DNA from: Bacteroides cellulosilyticus DSM 14838 | GTDB lineage: Bacteria > Bacteroidota > Bacteroidia > Bacteroidales > Bacteroidaceae | DNA length: 60,480 nucleotides | Direction: 5' to 3' | NCBI RefSeq assembly: GCF_000158035.1 | Contig: NZ_EQ973490.1 | Span: 2,090,041 to 2,150,520 of the forward strand | Part shown: positions 18,353-26,192 of the stretch, piece by piece | How the letters are laid out: every line of letters starts with the position of its first letter | Numbering within the stretch: the first letter of the stretch is position 1 | The notes under the pieces: generated by a model | Told to the model about the DNA's origin: nothing | What the model saw: the letters and a program-made list of their open reading frames with translations, nothing else | Databases searched by the model: none | Program-made: the position numbers and the translations under genes

Positions 18353-20133
18353 ATTAGGAAACAGGCATTCATATTCTGAGCTACTCCTTCGCGCAGACGA
18401 TAAGAAAAGGTCAGTTCATTACCTGTGATGTCGGCTTCGAATCGGTAATTATGGATGTCATCAGGATAAATGTCGGCAAGCGTGCCGAGCATCAGGTCGT
18501 GAGTAGCGATGATACCATTTGCCTGTAAAGTCATGAATTGTTTGATAAGGGCGAGCGAGCCTTTCTGCTTATCCATGGAGTTGGTTCCTTTTAGAATCTC
18601 ATCAAGGATGATGAAGAACTCTTCACCGGCTTGCAGTTTGTCGATGATAAGTTTCAGACGTTTCAGTTCTGCAAAGAAATAGGATTCGTTATCATTCAGG
18701 GAGTCGCTGGTGCGCAGACTGGTAATGAGTTGAGCAGGATACAGTTCCATACTCCGGGCGCAAACGGGGGTGCCGATGCAAGCCAGCAAATAGTTGATGC
18801 CTACCGTACGAAGATACGTACTTTTGCCTGCCATATTTGCTCCGGTGATAATAATGAAGAAAGGACGTTTTTCTATATCAATGTCATTGCGTACACATTT
18901 GTCGCGGTTCATCAGTGGATGTCCCATAGATGCGGCGCGGAGACTGAAAGACCGGGGGTTAATAATAGGGTAGGAGTAATCCGGATGATTATAGGCGAAT
19001 GTGGCCAGTGAACACAGAGCATCCATGTGAGCGATAGCTGTCAGCCAGCGTGGCAGTTCAGAAGCATATTGCTCTTTCCATCCTTCAATCTGTATGATTT
19101 TGCGGATTTCCCAGAAGAATAATCCGTTGAGGGTGGCATATATGTAGGCGTTGTTTCGCTGATCGAGTTCGTTCATAAGCTTACTTAGACGCTGGATGGA
19201 GTGAGAAGCCGTTTGTTTTTCATTACCGATCCACTCTCTCACTTCCTTCAATATCGGACTTTTCATGGGTTGGTTCTCAATAAGTCGGAGCAGATTGGCA
19301 TACGTTGCTAATATCTGTAGCTTCTTTCCGTAGACAGCTTGCATTTTAGTGATTTTACTAGTGAAACAAAAGCTGGCAAACACAAAGCATAACCATAGAA
19401 TACCGAAAACAGTGAGCGGAATAATGCCTGCAATAGCCAATGCTATACATAAGATATTTATTCCACCCGCCAATAGCGGTAGCATGCGAAAGAAAACATT
19501 TTTCCGGAAGACACTGGGACTCTTAGCCCATGCCTTTAATTCATCTTCATCAGCAGCTTTTCCTTTATAGAGCAGTCCCAGAATACGGAATTCTTGTCGA
19601 AAGTTCAATTCCGATGTCAGTTCGCGAATGGCTTCCTGTCGGGATTCTATCTCTTTCTTATTTACCAGATGCGTGCCCAGCCAATTGGCTAACAAGCTTT
19701 TTCCAAGTTGCGTACAGGTACGGTTTATATACTGAAAAAGAGAATGTGGACCAAACACATCCAGGTCATAACTGTACAGGTGTGCCGGATCGATAAATTC
19801 TGCTCCGTCTTCAAAAGAAGATGTGTCATAGTTCAGCGCCGAAAGTTCTTGCTCATTGATTGCAACCTTTTTTTCCAGATAGTCTTTCCGGTGAAACAGC
19901 CGGTTGTGATACTTTATCAATAGGATAAAAGGCAGAAGTGTAACGGCAATGATCCCCGTTAATACTATCCAGCCTGATGACCAGAAATATATAATTCCCG
20001 CAATTCCTGCAACAAATAACAATAATCGCAGTGAGCCTATGCGGTAAATCTTGTTTTGTACTTTATTTAATTCCGAACGTCCTTCTTCAGCGATGCGCTG
20101 ATAAGTGGCGGTTATTTCATTGATTGTGTTCAT
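18322..20133 (-). CDS. MutS-family ATPase with predicted membrane helices
   Basis: 603 residues. The C-terminal half is a MutS ATPase domain: Walker A GANMAGKST at 431-439, the FFAELKRLK region, Walker B FFIILDEILKGTNS, and ATHDL. It lacks the mismatch-recognition domain of true MutS. Four hydrophobic segments (about 35-52, 56-73, 215-239, 241-258) predict two membrane hairpins, which is odd for a DNA repair protein. The start is set at ATG 20133: an upstream TTG lies inside a perfect -7 promoter box. The family is usually annotated as DNA mismatch repair MutS-related, but a repair role is not shown by the sequence. Confidence 0.88.
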   Translation of the reverse strand: MNTINEITATYQRIAEEGRSELNKVQNKIYRIGSLRLLLFVAGIAGIIYFWSSGWIVLTGIIAVTLLPFILLIKYHNRLFHRKDYLEKKVAINEQELSALNYDTSSFEDGAEFIDPAHLYSYDLDVFGPHSLFQYINRTCTQLGKSLLANWLGTHLVNKKEIESRQEAIRELTSELNFRQEFRILGLLYKGKAADEDELKAWAKSPSVFRKNVFFRMLPLLAGGINILCIALAIAGIIPLTVFGILWLCFVFASFCFTSKITKMQAVYGKKLQILATYANLLRLIENQPMKSPILKEVREWIGNEKQTASHSIQRLSKLMNELDQRNNAYIYATLNGLFFWEIRKIIQIEGWKEQYASELPRWLTAIAHMDALCSLATFAYNHPDYSYPIINPRSFSLRAASMGHPLMNRDKCVRNDIDIEKRPFFIIITGANMAGKSTYLRTVGINYLLACIGTPVCARSMELYPAQLITSLRTSDSLNDNESYFFAELKRLKLIIDKLQAGEEFFIILDEILKGTNSMDKQKGSLALIKQFMTLQANGIIATHDLMLGTLADIYPDDIHNYRFEADITGNELTFSYRLREGVAQNMNACFLIKKMGIAVTD

Positions 20134-20151
20134 TCTATTGTTTCTTTGCCG

Positions 20152-20183
20152 CAAAGGTAAAATAAGCCTGCTTTATAACCAAA
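20152..20183 (-). promoter_or_regulatory. Complete Bacteroides promoter of the MutS-like gene
   Basis: On the - strand a TTTG (-33 box, 20180-20183) is followed after exactly 20 nt by TACCTTTG (-7 box, 20152-20159). Both match the Bacteroides consensus. The start codon is 18 nt downstream of the -7 box. Confidence 0.85.
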
Positions 20184-20232
20184 TGCTTCATCTGCTTTCT
20201 CTTGCTCTAATGAAGAACTTAGCATCCATATC

Positions 20233-20364
20233 TATGTTTCCTTTAAGAGAAGCGTTTGTTTCTCAGTGTGAAACTGTCTGTTTCTCGGTGTGAAACTGCT
20301 TGTTTCAAAGCATGAAACTGCTTGTTTCAAGGCATGAAACTTGCAGTTCCAAGTGATGAAACTA
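20233..20364. repeat. Tandem array of 22-bp dyad units (five clear, one decayed)
   Basis: Units begin at 20255, 20277, 20299, 20321 and 20343, an exact 22-bp period. Each has GTTTC (GTTCC in the last) and TGAAAC-type half sites; in the third and fourth, GTTTCA and TGAAAC form perfect 6-bp arms around 5 nt. A further GTTTC at 20236 keeps the period and suggests a decayed sixth unit. The array lies in the 445-bp gap between the MutS-like promoter and the promoter of the gene at 20605. Not a CRISPR: there are no unique spacers. Confidence 0.8.
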
Positions 20365-20534
20365 TTCTTATCCATCAAGGTAGTAAGTTTTCGCCTTAGA
20401 TATCCCTTTGATGAGTATTGCTTATTTTTCCAGTTACTCGCAGCTTTGAAGCGTATTATGCAGTATAGAGATAAGCCCAAGTATAAATATGCATGAACAT
20501 AAATCTGCCGAAATTGCATTTTTCTTTTCAATAA
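20365..20534. other. Remainder of the 445-bp intergenic region
   Basis: A/T-rich sequence between the 22-bp array and the promoter of the next gene. I see no open reading frame with coding character, no strong hairpin and no RNA gene in it. Confidence 0.5.
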
Positions 20535-20566
20535 TTTGCTCTTCTTGGATAAATAATGTAACTTTC
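20535..20566 (+). promoter_or_regulatory. Promoter of the exported protein gene at 20605
   Basis: TTTG (20535-20538) is separated by 20 nt from TAACTTTC (20559-20566), one base off the TAnnTTTG consensus. It leaves a leader of roughly 30 nt before the ATG. Confidence 0.65.
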
Positions 20567-20604
20567 GCTCAGATAAAACTGTTTTAGAAAGAAAAGCTTG
20601 GGGT

Positions 20605-21231
20605 ATGAAAAGGTGGTGGTTATTAGGCATATTCGGATTATTGGTTGCTTTGCATGGGAGCGCCCAGCAAGTGATATATGCCAATTTGAAGGAACTGGTG
20701 GAAGATCGTGGCGACACACTCTCCACATTGAAGATAGAGAAGCGCTCCAAGAATCAGATTTTACTGATGGGAGGTGCTGACTATCGCGTCTCGGTAGATG
20801 ACAATCCCGGTCTCTGCCGATATTTGAAATCCCGTTGTTATGCGGTGAGGGCTGACTCGGCGTTATACGTTAACTGTAAGAAAGTGCGTTATAAACGTTT
20901 CCGTTTCGGCGGTTGGTATGCCCCTGCCACTTGGATACAGGGGAAAATTTATTTCTACGCACAGCCTGTAGGTTCTGTGGCGGCAAGTACCACACAGCCT
21001 GCCGACGCTACAAAGCTGGGGGGAGATGTCGGTACGGCCATTGCTGCTTCGGGGCTGGTCAATGCGCGGGTTTATTATGAACTGAATCCGGAAACGGGTA
21101 AAGTAGAGTTCGTAGGAAAAGACAAAATGCTACAGCTACTAAAAAATGAGCCGGAACTTCTGAACGCCTTCTTACAGGAAAGCAGTGAAAGTGCGGAAGT
21201 TACAGGTAAATACTTACTACGCTTAAAATGA
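20605..21231 (+). CDS. Exported protein of unknown function
   Basis: 208 residues. A signal peptide is clear (MKRWWLLGIFGLLVALHGSA, cleavage before QQ). The mature protein opens with VIYANLKELVEDRGDTLSTL, a style seen in small exported proteins of Bacteroides, and contains a Cys-Arg-Tyr / Cys-Tyr pair near residues 70-80. I recognise no enzyme motif. It is bounded by its own promoter and a strong terminator, so it is a single-gene unit and not part of the hut operon. Confidence 0.75.
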   Translation: MKRWWLLGIFGLLVALHGSAQQVIYANLKELVEDRGDTLSTLKIEKRSKNQILLMGGADYRVSVDDNPGLCRYLKSRCYAVRADSALYVNCKKVRYKRFRFGGWYAPATWIQGKIYFYAQPVGSVAASTTQPADATKLGGDVGTAIAASGLVNARVYYELNPETGKVEFVGKDKMLQLLKNEPELLNAFLQESSESAEVTGKYLLRLK

Positions 21232-21240
21232 CTAAATGAT

Positions 21241-21283
21241 AAATAAATCCCGGTATCACTTGTTGATATCGGGATTTATTTCT
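21241..21283 (+). terminator. Strong hairpin terminator before hutU
   Basis: An 18-bp stem with one G-U pair (21241-21258 with 21264-21281, core AATCCCG / CGGGATT) and a 5-nt loop, ending in TTT. The A-rich 5' arm and T-rich 3' arm could let it work in both directions. Confidence 0.88.
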
Positions 21284-21344
21284 ATATTGCGGCAGCTTAC
21301 AGAAGTAAACTGATGACATTTTGTAACCTTTCATCCTGTATGTT

Positions 21345-23324
21345 ATGGAAATAACCTTAAGTAATACATTGCTCCCTTACCCCACTTTCGTAGAGGGTAT
21401 CCGGAGGGCTCCCGATCGTGGCTTCACACTTTCGCCCGCACAAACTGCCACGGCGTTAAAGAACGCATTGCGTTATATCCCCAAAGAATTACACGAGACC
21501 CTTGCTCCAGAGTTTATGGAAGAACTTCGTACCCGCGGGCGTATCTATGGCTACCGATATCGTCCGCAGGGCGACCTCAAAGCGAAACCTATCGATGCTT
21601 ACAAAGGAAATTGCATTGAAGGCAAGGCTTTTCAGGTGATGATTGACAATAATCTCTGCTTCGATATTGCCCTCTATCCTTATGAACTAGTCACTTATGG
21701 CGAAACGGGACAGGTCTGCCAAAACTGGATGCAGTATCGTCTCATTAAACAGTATCTTGAAGTGCTGACTCAAGATCAGACACTCGTTATTGAAAGTGGA
21801 CATCCACTGGGCTTATTCCGTTCTAAGCCCGATGCACCACGCGTGATTATTACGAATGCCATGATGGTAGGTCTTTACGATAATCAGAAGGATTGGCACG
21901 TGGCCATGCAAATGGGAGTTGCCAACTACGGTCAGATGACTGCCGGAGGCTGGATGTATATTGGTCCTCAAGGTATTGTGCATGGTACCTTTAATACTCT
22001 GCTGAATGCCGGACGTATGAAGCTCGGTATTCCTCAGAACGGTGATTTGCGCGGACACCTGTTTATATCTTCCGGTTTGGGCGGCATGAGCGGTGCCCAG
22101 CCTAAGGCCGCCGAGATGTCGGGTGCAGCTTCCATTATAGCCGAGGTAGATATGTCACGTATTGAAACCCGGCATCGGCAAGGTTGGGTAGGACATGTCA
22201 CGGATTCTATTCCCGAAGCATTCTCGCTGGCGCATGAGGCGATGGACGGCAAGAAACCGATATCCATTGCTTATCATGGGAATATCGTTGACTTGCTGGA
22301 ATATGCTGTAGACCAAAATATACATATAGACCTGCTTTCTGACCAAACTTCCTGCCATGCTGTTTACGAAGGCGGATACTGTCCGGCGGGAATTACTTTC
22401 GCCGAACGTACAAGTCTGTTGCATGAAGACCCGCAGAAATTCTGTAGACTGGTGAATGAATCGTTGGTGCGCCATTTCCGGGCTATAAGAGCCCTTGTAG
22501 AGCAGGGTACCTATTTCTTCGATTATGGAAACTCCTTTATGAAAGCCGTTTATGATGCTGGAGTTCGTGAAATTGCCAAAGAAGAAGATGATAAGAATGG
22601 ATTTATATTCCCCAGTTATGTAGAAGATATTATGGGGCCGGAACTTTTTGATTACGGTTACGGACCTTTCCGCTGGGTATGTCTCAGTGGTAAACATGAA
22701 GATTTGATAAAGACCGATCATGCAGCGATGGAATGTATTGACCCGAATCGTCGCGGTCAGGATCTGGATAACTACAATTGGATACGCGACGCGGAAAAGA
22801 ATAATCTTGTGGTAGGTACTCAGGCGCGTATTCTTTATCAGGATGCGGCAGGACGTATGAAGATAGCGTTGAAGTTCAACGAAATGGTACGCAATGGTGA
22901 AGTTGGACCTATTATGTTGGGACGCGATCATCACGATGTGAGCGGTACGGACTCTCCTTTCCGTGAAACTTCTAATATAAAAGATGGAAGCAATGTCATG
23001 GCGGATATGGCCGTGCAATGCTTTGCCGGAAACTGTGCCCGGGGAATGAGCCTCGTAGCACTGCACAATGGTGGTGGTGTGGGTATTGGAAAAGCCATAA
23101 ATGGCGGCTTCGGTATGGTATGCGATGGTAGTGAGCGGGTGGATGAAATACTTCGTTCAGCTATGTTGTGGGACGTGATGGGCGGTGTGGCCCGGCGTTC
23201 ATGGGCACGCAATGGGCATGCTATGGAGACGAGTGAAGAGTTTAACCGGACACATGCTGATGGTTATCATATTACGATGCCATACGTGGCTGATGACGAA
23301 TTAGTAAATAAATACATATCATAA
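21345..23324 (+). CDS. hutU: Urocanate hydratase (urocanase), long form
   Basis: 659 residues. It converts urocanate to imidazolone propionate using bound NAD. Family motifs are GQMTAGGWMYIGPQGIVHGT, the NAD-binding SSGLGGMSGAQ, SDQTSCHAVYEGGYCPAG with the conserved cysteine, and the catalytic GRDHHDVSGTDSPFRET. It is about 100 residues longer than the common bacterial enzyme (about 555) and closer in length to the animal form. First gene of a five-gene pathway; ftcD follows after 10 bp. I see no convincing -7 box in front of it. Confidence 0.95.
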   Translation: MEITLSNTLLPYPTFVEGIRRAPDRGFTLSPAQTATALKNALRYIPKELHETLAPEFMEELRTRGRIYGYRYRPQGDLKAKPIDAYKGNCIEGKAFQVMIDNNLCFDIALYPYELVTYGETGQVCQNWMQYRLIKQYLEVLTQDQTLVIESGHPLGLFRSKPDAPRVIITNAMMVGLYDNQKDWHVAMQMGVANYGQMTAGGWMYIGPQGIVHGTFNTLLNAGRMKLGIPQNGDLRGHLFISSGLGGMSGAQPKAAEMSGAASIIAEVDMSRIETRHRQGWVGHVTDSIPEAFSLAHEAMDGKKPISIAYHGNIVDLLEYAVDQNIHIDLLSDQTSCHAVYEGGYCPAGITFAERTSLLHEDPQKFCRLVNESLVRHFRAIRALVEQGTYFFDYGNSFMKAVYDAGVREIAKEEDDKNGFIFPSYVEDIMGPELFDYGYGPFRWVCLSGKHEDLIKTDHAAMECIDPNRRGQDLDNYNWIRDAEKNNLVVGTQARILYQDAAGRMKIALKFNEMVRNGEVGPIMLGRDHHDVSGTDSPFRETSNIKDGSNVMADMAVQCFAGNCARGMSLVALHNGGGVGIGKAINGGFGMVCDGSERVDEILRSAMLWDVMGGVARRSWARNGHAMETSEEFNRTHADGYHITMPYVADDELVNKYIS

Positions 23325-23334
23325 AAAGAGAATC

Positions 23335-24234
23335 ATGAATAAAATCATCGAATGTGTCCCCAACTTCAGCGAGGGACGTGACTTGCAGAAAATAGATCAA
23401 ATCATATCCCCTTTCCGTGGTAAACAAGGTGTAAAACTCTTGGATTACAGTAACGACGAAGACCACAACCGCCTGGTAGTAACCGTGGTAGGAGAACCGG
23501 AACCCCTTCGTGATGCCGTTCTCGAAGCTATCGGCATTGCTGTAAAGCTTATTGACCTTAACCACCACACCGGGCAACATCCCCGTATGGGTGCCGTAGA
23601 TGTAGTTCCTTTCATTCCCATCAAGAATGTGACGATGGAAGAAGCTATCGCCCTTTCCAAAGAAGTAGGTGCGGAGGTAGGCAAACGCTATAATCTTCCT
23701 GTCTTTCTCTATGAGAAATCCGCATCAGCTCCGCATCGCGAAAATCTTGCTGCCGTGCGTAAAGGTGAGTTCGAAGGTATGGCAGAAAAGATAAAGCTAC
23801 CCGAATGGCAGCCCGACTTTGGTCCTGCCGAACGCCATGCCACTGCCGGAACCGTTGCTATCGGTGCCCGCATGCCGTTGGTAGCCTACAATATCAATCT
23901 GAATACACCTAATCTGGATATCGCACATGATATTGCCAAGAAGATTCGTTTCATTGGCGGTGGCCTGCGTTATTGCAAAGCAATGGGAGTAGAGTTGAAA
24001 GACCGGGGCATTACTCAGGTTTCCATCAATATGACAGACTATACCCGTACCGCCCTTTACCGCGCTTTTGAACTGACCCGTGTAGAAGCACGTCGCTATG
24101 GGGTCAGCATTGTGGGGAGTGAGATTATCGGCCTTGTTCCGATGGAGGCGCTCATTGATACAGCTTCTTATTATCTTGGTTTAGAGAATTTCTCTATGCA
24201 ACAAGTGCTTGAGGCGAGGATTATGGAAGAATAA
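23335..24234 (+). CDS. ftcD: Glutamate formimidoyltransferase
   Basis: 299 residues. It moves the formimino group from N-formimino-L-glutamate to tetrahydrofolate, releasing glutamate. It starts NKIIECVPNFSEGRD, the family hallmark, and matches the transferase half of the animal bifunctional enzyme; the cyclodeaminase half is a separate gene downstream. Its position inside the hut cluster explains the absence of hutG or hutF here. Confidence 0.95.
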   Translation: MNKIIECVPNFSEGRDLQKIDQIISPFRGKQGVKLLDYSNDEDHNRLVVTVVGEPEPLRDAVLEAIGIAVKLIDLNHHTGQHPRMGAVDVVPFIPIKNVTMEEAIALSKEVGAEVGKRYNLPVFLYEKSASAPHRENLAAVRKGEFEGMAEKIKLPEWQPDFGPAERHATAGTVAIGARMPLVAYNINLNTPNLDIAHDIAKKIRFIGGGLRYCKAMGVELKDRGITQVSINMTDYTRTALYRAFELTRVEARRYGVSIVGSEIIGLVPMEALIDTASYYLGLENFSMQQVLEARIMEE

Positions 24235-24250
24235 TAGAATGATAAAAGAA

Positions 24251-24275
24251 CGCAAATTACGCAAATTACACAAAT
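24251..24275. repeat. Short-period tandem repeat between ftcD and hutI
   Basis: Three consecutive units of a 9-10 bp motif, GCAAATTAC, GCAAATTAC, ACAAAT. It has the same layout as the arms of the palindrome at 36128-36240 with AA in place of GG. Only one arm is present here, so no long hairpin forms. Confidence 0.65.
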
Positions 24276-24288
24276 AAAGTTTTTAAAT

Positions 24289-25542
24289 ATGACCGAGAAC
24301 CTGATAATTTTCAATGCCCGTGTTGTAACCCCCATCGGCTTTTCCGCCCGTTGTGGCAAAGAGATGGGTGAACTATGCATCATTGATAATGCTACAATAG
24401 AAGTAACCGACGGTATCATTTCCTATGTCGGCCCTTCCCGGGGCGAGATGCGTGACGGATATTATCAACGCTACTGGCACTACAATGCTCGTGGCAAATG
24501 CCTGTTACCCGGCTTCGTCGATTCGCATACTCACTTTGTATTTGGTGGCGAACGTGCCGAAGAGTTCTCCTGGCGATTGAAAGGAGAAAGCTATATGTCT
24601 ATCATGGAGCGTGGTGGTGGCATTGTAAGCACTGTAAAGGCCACCCGCGAATGTAGTTTTATTCAACTCCGCTCCAAAGCCGAAGTTTTTTTGAGGCAAA
24701 TGAGTAATATGGGGATTACTACCGTAGAAGGCAAGAGCGGCTACGGACTGGATAAGGAAACGGAGCTTCTGCAACTCAAAGTCATGCGTAGCCTGAATAA
24801 TGACGAACATAAGCGGGTAGATATTGTATCCACTTTTCTGGGTGCGCATGCCGTACCCGAGGAATATAAGGGACGTACGGATGAATACCTTGATTTCATT
24901 ATCAGTGATGTCCTGCCTTGTGTTGCCAAAAACGAACTGGCCGAGTTTTGTGATGTCTTCTGCGAACAAGGCGTTTTCTCTGTCGAACAATCTTGCCGTC
25001 TGTTGCAAGCTGCCAAGGAATATGGTTTGGGCTTGAAACTCCATGCCGATGAAATCGTTCCGCTGGGGGGTGCCGAACTGGCTGCCGAGCTTTCTGCTGT
25101 TTCCGCAGATCATTTGTTGCATGCATCCGATACAGGTATCCGCGCTATGCGGGATGCCGGAACCGTTGCAACTTTACTCCCTCTTACAGCTTTTGCCCTG
25201 AAAGAACCTTATGCACGCGGTCGCGAAATGATTGATTCCGGTTGTGCCGTAGCCCTTGCCACAGATCTCAATCCGGGCAGTTGTTTCTCCGGTTCCATTC
25301 CGTTGACTTTTGCCCTGGCATGTATCTATATGCATCTTACTATTGAAGAAGCTATCACCGCCCTCACCCTGAACGGGGCTGCTGCCTTGAACCGGGCGGA
25401 TAGTATCGGCAGCATCGAAGTAGGCAAGAAGGGAGATTTTGTAGTGCTGAATTCTGATAATTACCATTTCCTGCCTTATTATGTCGGTATGAATTGTGTA
25501 AATACCACCATCAAAGAAGGAGTGATTTATCCTGTATTGTAA
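24289..25542 (+). CDS. hutI: Imidazolonepropionase
   Basis: 417-residue amidohydrolase that opens the ring of imidazolone propionate to give formimino-glutamate. The metal-binding HTH is at residues 80-82 (GFVDSHTHFVFGGER), followed by GGGIVSTVKATR, a further ligand in LKLHADE and the aspartate in ATDLNPG. A tandem repeat lies in the 54-bp gap to ftcD. The next gene starts 20 bp downstream. Confidence 0.96.
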   Translation: MTENLIIFNARVVTPIGFSARCGKEMGELCIIDNATIEVTDGIISYVGPSRGEMRDGYYQRYWHYNARGKCLLPGFVDSHTHFVFGGERAEEFSWRLKGESYMSIMERGGGIVSTVKATRECSFIQLRSKAEVFLRQMSNMGITTVEGKSGYGLDKETELLQLKVMRSLNNDEHKRVDIVSTFLGAHAVPEEYKGRTDEYLDFIISDVLPCVAKNELAEFCDVFCEQGVFSVEQSCRLLQAAKEYGLGLKLHADEIVPLGGAELAAELSAVSADHLLHASDTGIRAMRDAGTVATLLPLTAFALKEPYARGREMIDSGCAVALATDLNPGSCFSGSIPLTFALACIYMHLTIEEAITALTLNGAAALNRADSIGSIEVGKKGDFVVLNSDNYHFLPYYVGMNCVNTTIKEGVIYPVL

Positions 25543-25562
25543 AACCTTTAAAGAAAAATACC

Positions 25563-26192
25563 ATGTTAGTTGATTTAACAGTGAAAGAATTTTTGAATAA
25601 AGTGGCGGGCAGTGATCCCGTTCCCGGTGGTGGGAGCATTGCTGCCTTGAACGGTGCCGTAGCTTCGGCACTTGCCGCTATGGTTGCTAATCTCACCATC
25701 GGCAAGAAGAATTACGAAGAACACGAGGAACTTATGAACCATATTGCTTCTCTCGCACTGAGAGAGAAAGACGTATTCATAGCTGATATAGATCGTGACT
25801 CGGAAGCCTATGATGCCGTATTTGCCTGCTTCAAAATGCCCAAGGCTACCGATGAAGAAAAAGCTGCCCGCAGCGCTGCCATTCAGGAGGCTACTAAGTA
25901 TGCCGCTCTTGTCCCCATGCAAGTAGCACGTAATGCCTACGAGCTGATGTCGGTAATTGCCGACGTTGCCCGTTTGGGAAACCGTAATGCAGTGACTGAT
26001 GCTTGTGTGGCCATGATGTCCGCCCGTACAGCTGTACTGGGTGCCTTGCTGAATGTTCGCATCAACCTGGGTTCCATCAAAGATAAAACCTTTGCAGATG
26101 AACTCCAAAGAGAGGCCGATGTGCTGGAACGCTTGGCTTGTGAGCGCGAAAAAGAAGTATTGGATGTTGTTAACCAAGAATTACGAGTATGA
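25563..26192 (+). CDS. fchA: Formimidoyltetrahydrofolate cyclodeaminase
   Basis: 209 residues, helical. It converts 5-formimino-THF to 5,10-methenyl-THF and ammonia. The signature PVPGGGSIAALNGAVASALAAM is near residues 19-40. An in-frame upstream start (25494) would add residues read from the end of hutI and is rejected. The stop overlaps the hutH start in ATGA. With ftcD it replaces the animal fused protein by two genes. Confidence 0.93.
   Translation: MLVDLTVKEFLNKVAGSDPVPGGGSIAALNGAVASALAAMVANLTIGKKNYEEHEELMNHIASLALREKDVFIADIDRDSEAYDAVFACFKMPKATDEEKAARSAAIQEATKYAALVPMQVARNAYELMSVIADVARLGNRNAVTDACVAMMSARTAVLGALLNVRINLGSIKDKTFADELQREADVLERLACEREKEVLDVVNQELRV

Noticed and set aside
20255..20364. 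CRISPR array
   Set aside because: The 22-bp units are adjacent with no unique spacers, and no cas genes are present in the window.
22155..23066. 303-codon open frame on the - strand inside hutU
   Set aside because: It lies fully antisense to a well-supported urocanase and its translation shows no family or domain pattern.
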